Shown here: positions 38,852 to 41,792 of the stretch, one piece after another | How positions within the stretch are numbered: position 1 is the first letter of the stretch | Layout: each line of letters begins with the position of its first letter | Source of the DNA: a virus | Direction: 5' to 3' (one strand) | Length of the DNA stretch: 41,792 bases | Virus record (IMG/VR): IMGVR_UViG_3300009034_000093 | Span: 1 to 41,792 of that record | Made by a program: the position numbers and the translations under genes | The notes under the pieces: model-generated | Database searches by the model: none | Told to the model about the DNA's origin: nothing | What the model saw: the letters and a program-made list of their open reading frames with translations, nothing else

Positions 38852-39541
38852 CTACCGCCTTGGCTGGTAGCGCCCTACACCGCTAAAATTGCGAATGTCG
38901 GCGGCTGGCTGATCACGCTTGCCGTGATCCTTGTAACAGTCATCACGCATTTGGATCCCACGATCAAAGAACGCCTTGGCCAAATCCCGGAAGTTCTTGG
39001 TGACTACATCCACATTCACAGACACGCCACCGGCAGACGCGGTGAACTTGTCTGCATACTCTTCCGCCCTCCGGATGTTGAAGTGGTACGCGGCAAACTG
39101 CCGGATGGCATCAAGTAGGCAATCCGTTGATTGCGCGATGGTGCTTTGTGCACGTTCCGTTGGGGTTACACCACTCCCCGTAAGTCCCACGTGTCCACCT
39201 GCGGCATAGATGAATTCATAGTAATCACTATCCGGAAACCAGTAGAACCGGTAATCAGCTTCAAGTCTATCCGTGTTGAAGTTTGGTGCGACCACCATGA
39301 TGATGGTCCCCGTAGACAAGTCAACGGTGTAGTCCGCAGGATCCGCAATCACCACTTGGTTCTTGTACAAGACAAAGGTTGCGGTAACGATAGGGTAGAA
39401 CTGAACGCGCAACCGCTTGTTGACTGCATCCATGATTCCGGATGGCGTTTCCCCCCGGACGGTTGCGGACCGGGATGTGCCAAGATCCGCCACCAATGCC
39501 CGAATGGTGGTGATGTAGTGCGCCAAGCTTATGGTGGCCAT
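38852..39541 (-). CDS. head-tail connector (adaptor) protein
   Basis: A 229-aa protein in the connector position. Segments such as LAHYITTIRALVADLGTSRS, DAVNKRLRVQFYPIVTATFV and DCLLDAIRQFAAYHFNIRRA are helical with long loops, the layout of gp6-like connector proteins. ATG 39541 follows directly after the TAG of the LamG-like gene. It probably sits on the portal ring. Assigned by position and helical pattern; no catalytic features. Confidence 0.55.
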   Translation of the reverse strand: MATISLAHYITTIRALVADLGTSRSATVRGETPSGIMDAVNKRLRVQFYPIVTATFVLYKNQVVIADPADYTVDLSTGTIIMVVAPNFNTDRLEADYRFYWFPDSDYYEFIYAAGGHVGLTGSGVTPTERAQSTIAQSTDCLLDAIRQFAAYHFNIRRAEEYADKFTASAGGVSVNVDVVTKNFRDLAKAFFDRGIQMRDDCYKDHGKRDQPAADIRNFSGVGRYQPRR

Positions 39542-40819
39542 CTACAGAACCCTCCGGATTTCCCATATCTTCACGTCCCACAGCCAACCCCAAAACCAGT
39601 TGCCACCGGTTCCCGCAGCACCTATGGTGATGGAATTGTGATACGGAAGATTGCTATTCGTGTTGGACGTGCCGACAAGGGCAGAATCAAGATACAAGCC
39701 ACCACTAAAGGGTCTGAACGCCCACACCCCGTGATAGCTGATGTCCCCGCCCGTGACCCCATCCGTGGCTTGCATTTGTGTGCTGTTGCTAACCACGTTT
39801 GCCGTCAACGTGTTGGATGCACCAAAGAGAATTTCAGCGCCGTATTGGCCAATACCATCCTTTGTTGCAAGAGCAGTTACACCCGGTTCACCGCTAGGAT
39901 GAACGCGGGTATGTCGAAACCTACATTCAATAGTTCCAATCGGACCAAGTGGCGTATTTCCTAATGCCAAATATGTCAACTGATCCTGTGCTCGTAGTAC
40001 GGTAAGATTCGTTGTGGGAATGTAACTTGACGAAAACCACGCATCGGCTTCCGCTTGACCGCCAATGGCGTAGATGCCCCAACCCGTCGTACCAGTGAAT
40101 GAAGCTACGTTGTCGGCTTGAGCTGTTCCTATATCAATTGCCCTTGCCGTTTGCGTTGAAGTTTGAACGGTAACAGACAAACGCCACCAACCACCAGTGA
40201 GTTGTTCCACGAATGGACCTTCATAGATACTGATGCCCGTCCCCACAATGTTGGTAGTGCCAAATGCACCGGTAGCCGTGTTGAAGAAGATTTCAACGTA
40301 CTTGCCGTCACTGTCCCACCATTCAAACCAGCACCACGTACGTTCCTCGCCGTGAACATACATGCTGATACTGTCTTTCTGGTTGGCAATGCCGGTATAC
40401 GGTTGCGCAGCATCATGGTAGCCATTGGCGTTGTTCTCTTGTATCTTGTCAGCTATGACCGGTGCACCCACATACGGAGACGCAAAAGCGTTACCGGCAA
40501 TGGTCACATTGGTTTTCACCCACACAGCATTAGTGAAATCCTCCGACCAGCGCGTAAGGTTGGTTCGGCTTCCCTCTGTGAAATAACCCCACTTTCCGAA
40601 ACGCGGCACACCACTAACCACACTGACAATCTCGCCGGAACCGTTGTGGTAAGTGGCAACGCTAGCCCGTGTGAAAGAAGGGGTTACATCCCCGCCACCG
40701 ATTGCCGACAGATTGAGCGCAAGAGGAGCATAGAAAAGTTGCCCTTCCGCTAGCCGTGGTGGAAGTATCCTGTCCGTTCCGGCCGGGAGGATCCCGGCGC
40801 GATAGGCTTGAACGGACAT
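39542..40819 (-). CDS. LamG-like virion protein in the head-connector region (possible head fibre)
   Basis: A 425-aa protein with a clear concanavalin/LamG-type pattern: an N-terminal GYFTEGSRTNLTRWSEDFTN segment and QTGRWRLSVTVQTSTQTARA-like strands, as in phage fibres (..EARTNLLLQSEDFSNAAWTK..), then IGTIECRFRHTRVHPSGEPG, SLYLDSALVGTSNTNSNLPY and WFWGWLWDVKIWEIRR. Such domains bind sugars. It lies among the head-to-tail connector genes, not the tail fibre cluster, so a head fibre or head-surface adhesin is likely. ATG 40819 overlaps the upstream TAA (TAATG). Confidence 0.6.
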   Translation of the reverse strand: MSVQAYRAGILPAGTDRILPPRLAEGQLFYAPLALNLSAIGGGDVTPSFTRASVATYHNGSGEIVSVVSGVPRFGKWGYFTEGSRTNLTRWSEDFTNAVWVKTNVTIAGNAFASPYVGAPVIADKIQENNANGYHDAAQPYTGIANQKDSISMYVHGEERTWCWFEWWDSDGKYVEIFFNTATGAFGTTNIVGTGISIYEGPFVEQLTGGWWRLSVTVQTSTQTARAIDIGTAQADNVASFTGTTGWGIYAIGGQAEADAWFSSSYIPTTNLTVLRAQDQLTYLALGNTPLGPIGTIECRFRHTRVHPSGEPGVTALATKDGIGQYGAEILFGASNTLTANVVSNSTQMQATDGVTGGDISYHGVWAFRPFSGGLYLDSALVGTSNTNSNLPYHNSITIGAAGTGGNWFWGWLWDVKIWEIRRVL

Positions 40820-41298
40820 TAGGTGATGATTCCGGAGACTGCCCCCTTGATCCCGTTTGGCGTTACAGTGGTGATGGCATCAACGGCCACAAGCTGTGCA
40901 TACCACACACCACCAATGACTTTTGCAGCCATGCCAAACGCACTAACGGTGGCATATCCCACATTTCCCAACGTCAACCAATCCGTTGGTTCAACCACAG
41001 CCATGCCAACATAGTTGGCTTCCGCACCAGCACCGGGCGCAAAGGCGTTGTCATCACCAGCGTCCGTAAAGTCCGTGTGGTAGACCATCAACGCAATGCG
41101 GCCGTCCAAGTGGTCCACATCCGTCAAGGTGACAGTCTGCACGATTCCAACCGGTCCCGGAGAACCGCTTGACACCGGACACGGTGCGGCCAACTGGAAC
41201 TTGTTTCCGAGACAGTCCCCGGCCGCATGTGCGCTGGCGGCAATGGTTGGCGCAAATGACGCTACCAACGGTGGTGAGACTACAACGTTTGGTCCCAT
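40819..41298 (-). CDS. hypothetical virion-associated protein, 159 aa
   Basis: Ala/Gly/Val-rich with beta-type segments (GRIALMVYHTDFTDAGDDNA, YATVSAFGMAAKVIGGVW). Unknown function. ATG 41298 overlaps the TGA of the junction-spanning gene (TGATG), and its TAA overlaps the next ATG. Its composition resembles the decoration protein at 1294-1764, and its location upstream of a LamG-like gene suggests a head-surface role, which is inference. Confidence 0.55.
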   Translation of the reverse strand: MGPNVVVSPPLVASFAPTIAASAHAAGDCLGNKFQLAAPCPVSSGSPGPVGIVQTVTLTDVDHLDGRIALMVYHTDFTDAGDDNAFAPGAGAEANYVGMAVVEPTDWLTLGNVGYATVSAFGMAAKVIGGVWYAQLVAVDAITTVTPNGIKGAVSGIIT

Positions 41299-41792
41299 CA
41301 GTTGTCTCCCTTCCCTTCCAGCGCCTTGCGTTCTTCCGCCACTCGCTTCAAGAGTTCTTCTTGGGTCAATCCCTCATTGGGTGCCACAACTACATAGGCA
41401 ATGCCAAAGCTGTGCAGAACTTCTCGCTTCAAGGGAATGTCACCTTCCATTTCCGCCTTGGTTGCAGGTTTGTCAATGGCCACCTTCTGGTGCATGTAGA
41501 ACCGCCACACGGAAAACGTGCGCCGTGTCCGTGGGTAAAGCCATCCGGATCCGCTGTAGCTCTGTCCAAACATCGTGGCGTCCAACGCGCCACTTATCGG
41601 ATCATCTTTCCGGATGGGTTTCTTTTCGGCCGCTTCTTCCGCGGCTTCCGCCTTCTCATCGTGAAACTTGGGACCACTGGCGCGTGTCCCCTCCGGATCC
41701 CCAAACTTGGCTTCCGGCACGATGTTGACCGCGGCCGCGGGTGCTTCCGGGTTGTTATTCCCCAATGCGGCGGGGGGGCTTTCCCCCCCGCC
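41298..41792 (-). CDS. hypothetical head-region protein spanning the contig junction (C-terminal part)
   Basis: The frame is open from the window end to the TGA at 41300-41298. Joined to bases 64-1 across the terminal overlap, it gives a 180-aa protein beginning MESTAPVNNADIEPVSGGGE and continuing SPPAALGNNNPEAPAAA. The N-terminal 70 residues are disordered-looking and rich in Pro, Ala, Glu and Lys; the C-terminal half has TRRTFSVWRFYMHQKVAIDK and a helix LTQEELLKRVAEERKALEGK. An internal TTG at 41765 could be mistaken for its start. It follows the capsid gene. Function unknown. Confidence 0.7.
   Translation of the reverse strand, partial: GGGESPPAALGNNNPEAPAAAVNIVPEAKFGDPEGTRASGPKFHDEKAEAAEEAAEKKPIRKDDPISGALDATMFGQSYSGSGWLYPRTRRTFSVWRFYMHQKVAIDKPATKAEMEGDIPLKREVLHSFGIAYVVVAPNEGLTQEELLKRVAEERKALEGKGDN
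41769..41792. repeat. perfect GC hairpin at the junction
   Basis: The arms GGCGGGGGGG (41769-41778) and CCCCCCCGCC (41783-41792) pair perfectly around CTTT, giving a 10-bp GC stem. It is inside a gene (codons about 17-24 of the junction-spanning gene) and not followed by a U-tract. A stem of this strength can stop polymerases and assemblies and probably explains why the contig breaks here. Confidence 0.85.
41777..41792. repeat. direct terminal repeat, right copy
   Basis: Identical to bases 1-16. See the left copy for its meaning. It includes the loop and the right arm of the junction hairpin. Confidence 0.9.

Noticed and set aside
40776-40800. GGCCGGGAGGATCCCGG-like palindromic segment similar to that at 25201-25277
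   Set aside because: It is inside the first codons of the LamG-like gene and is explained by the coding repeat ILPAG...ILPPR; no regulatory reading is needed.

Overview
The window is the complete or nearly complete genome of a tailed bacteriophage (Caudoviricetes, siphovirus-like), about 41.8 kb. I infer a long non-contractile tail from a tape measure protein, a G/GT-type tail chaperone pair with a -1 frameshift signal and a separate major tail protein, with no sheath or contractile baseplate genes seen. The first 16 bases and the last 16 bases are identical. Joining the ends through this overlap (unit length 41,776 bp) restores one continuous 180-codon gene across the junction, so the molecule is circular, circularly permuted or concatemeric and the ends given here are not gene boundaries. 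No integrase or lysogeny repressor was recognised, so the sequence suggests a virulent phage. The host is not identified; a C-terminal segment that looks like an outer-membrane strand in a lysis-region protein hints weakly at a Gram-negative host.

Every convincing gene is on the minus strand, so the layout is best read from right to left. (1) 25140-10106: early region. It opens at a candidate leaderless promoter (TATAAT 8 nt before the ATG) with a small MerR-like HTH protein, then a replication and recombination module: Cas4/AddB-like PD-(D/E)XK nuclease, Sak4-like RecA-fold ATPase, DUF669 protein, RecD2-like helicase, ERCC4-type nuclease, Gp88-family protein, HerA-like ATPase, two tRNA genes (Glu-like UUC and Gln UUG), a deoxyribosyltransferase-like protein, several small zinc-ribbon proteins, a primase fused to an MCM-type AAA+ helicase, a SpoVG-like protein and an HNH endonuclease. 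(2) 10129-9616: a non-coding block with 16 tandem iterons of 16-18 bp next to an AT-rich tract, a candidate origin or protein-binding array. (3) 9615-80 and on across the join to 36669: packaging and head genes (small and large terminase, MuF-like protein, portal, protease-scaffold, decoration protein, major capsid protein), then connector and neck genes and the major tail protein. (4) 36666-25283: tail chaperones, tape measure, large LamG-containing tail proteins, lysis cassette (holin-like protein, GH108 endolysin, a 44-aa protein and a spanin-like protein) and tail fibre proteins.

Many neighbouring genes overlap as ATGA, GTGA, TGATG or TAATG, which implies few promoters and extensive translational coupling. 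These overlaps were used to choose starts and to recognise two genes too short for ordinary ORF cut-offs (44 aa at 28187-28321, 57 aa at 18536-18709). Few transcription signals are visible: the early promoter beside a palindrome-dense 80 bp (25201-25277), a possible promoter followed by a strong intrinsic terminator abutting the ribosome binding site of the protease gene (3273-3370), and weak candidates in the iteron block.

Most noteworthy for novelty are the iteron array that runs into the end of the HNH gene, the CHC2-Toprim-MCM fusion, a tRNA-Glu-like gene with C at position 33, the terminator-before-SD arrangement ahead of the capsid genes, and an 11-bp palindromic element shared by the two main candidate promoter regions. 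All functions are assigned by reading motifs by eye; no database search was run.
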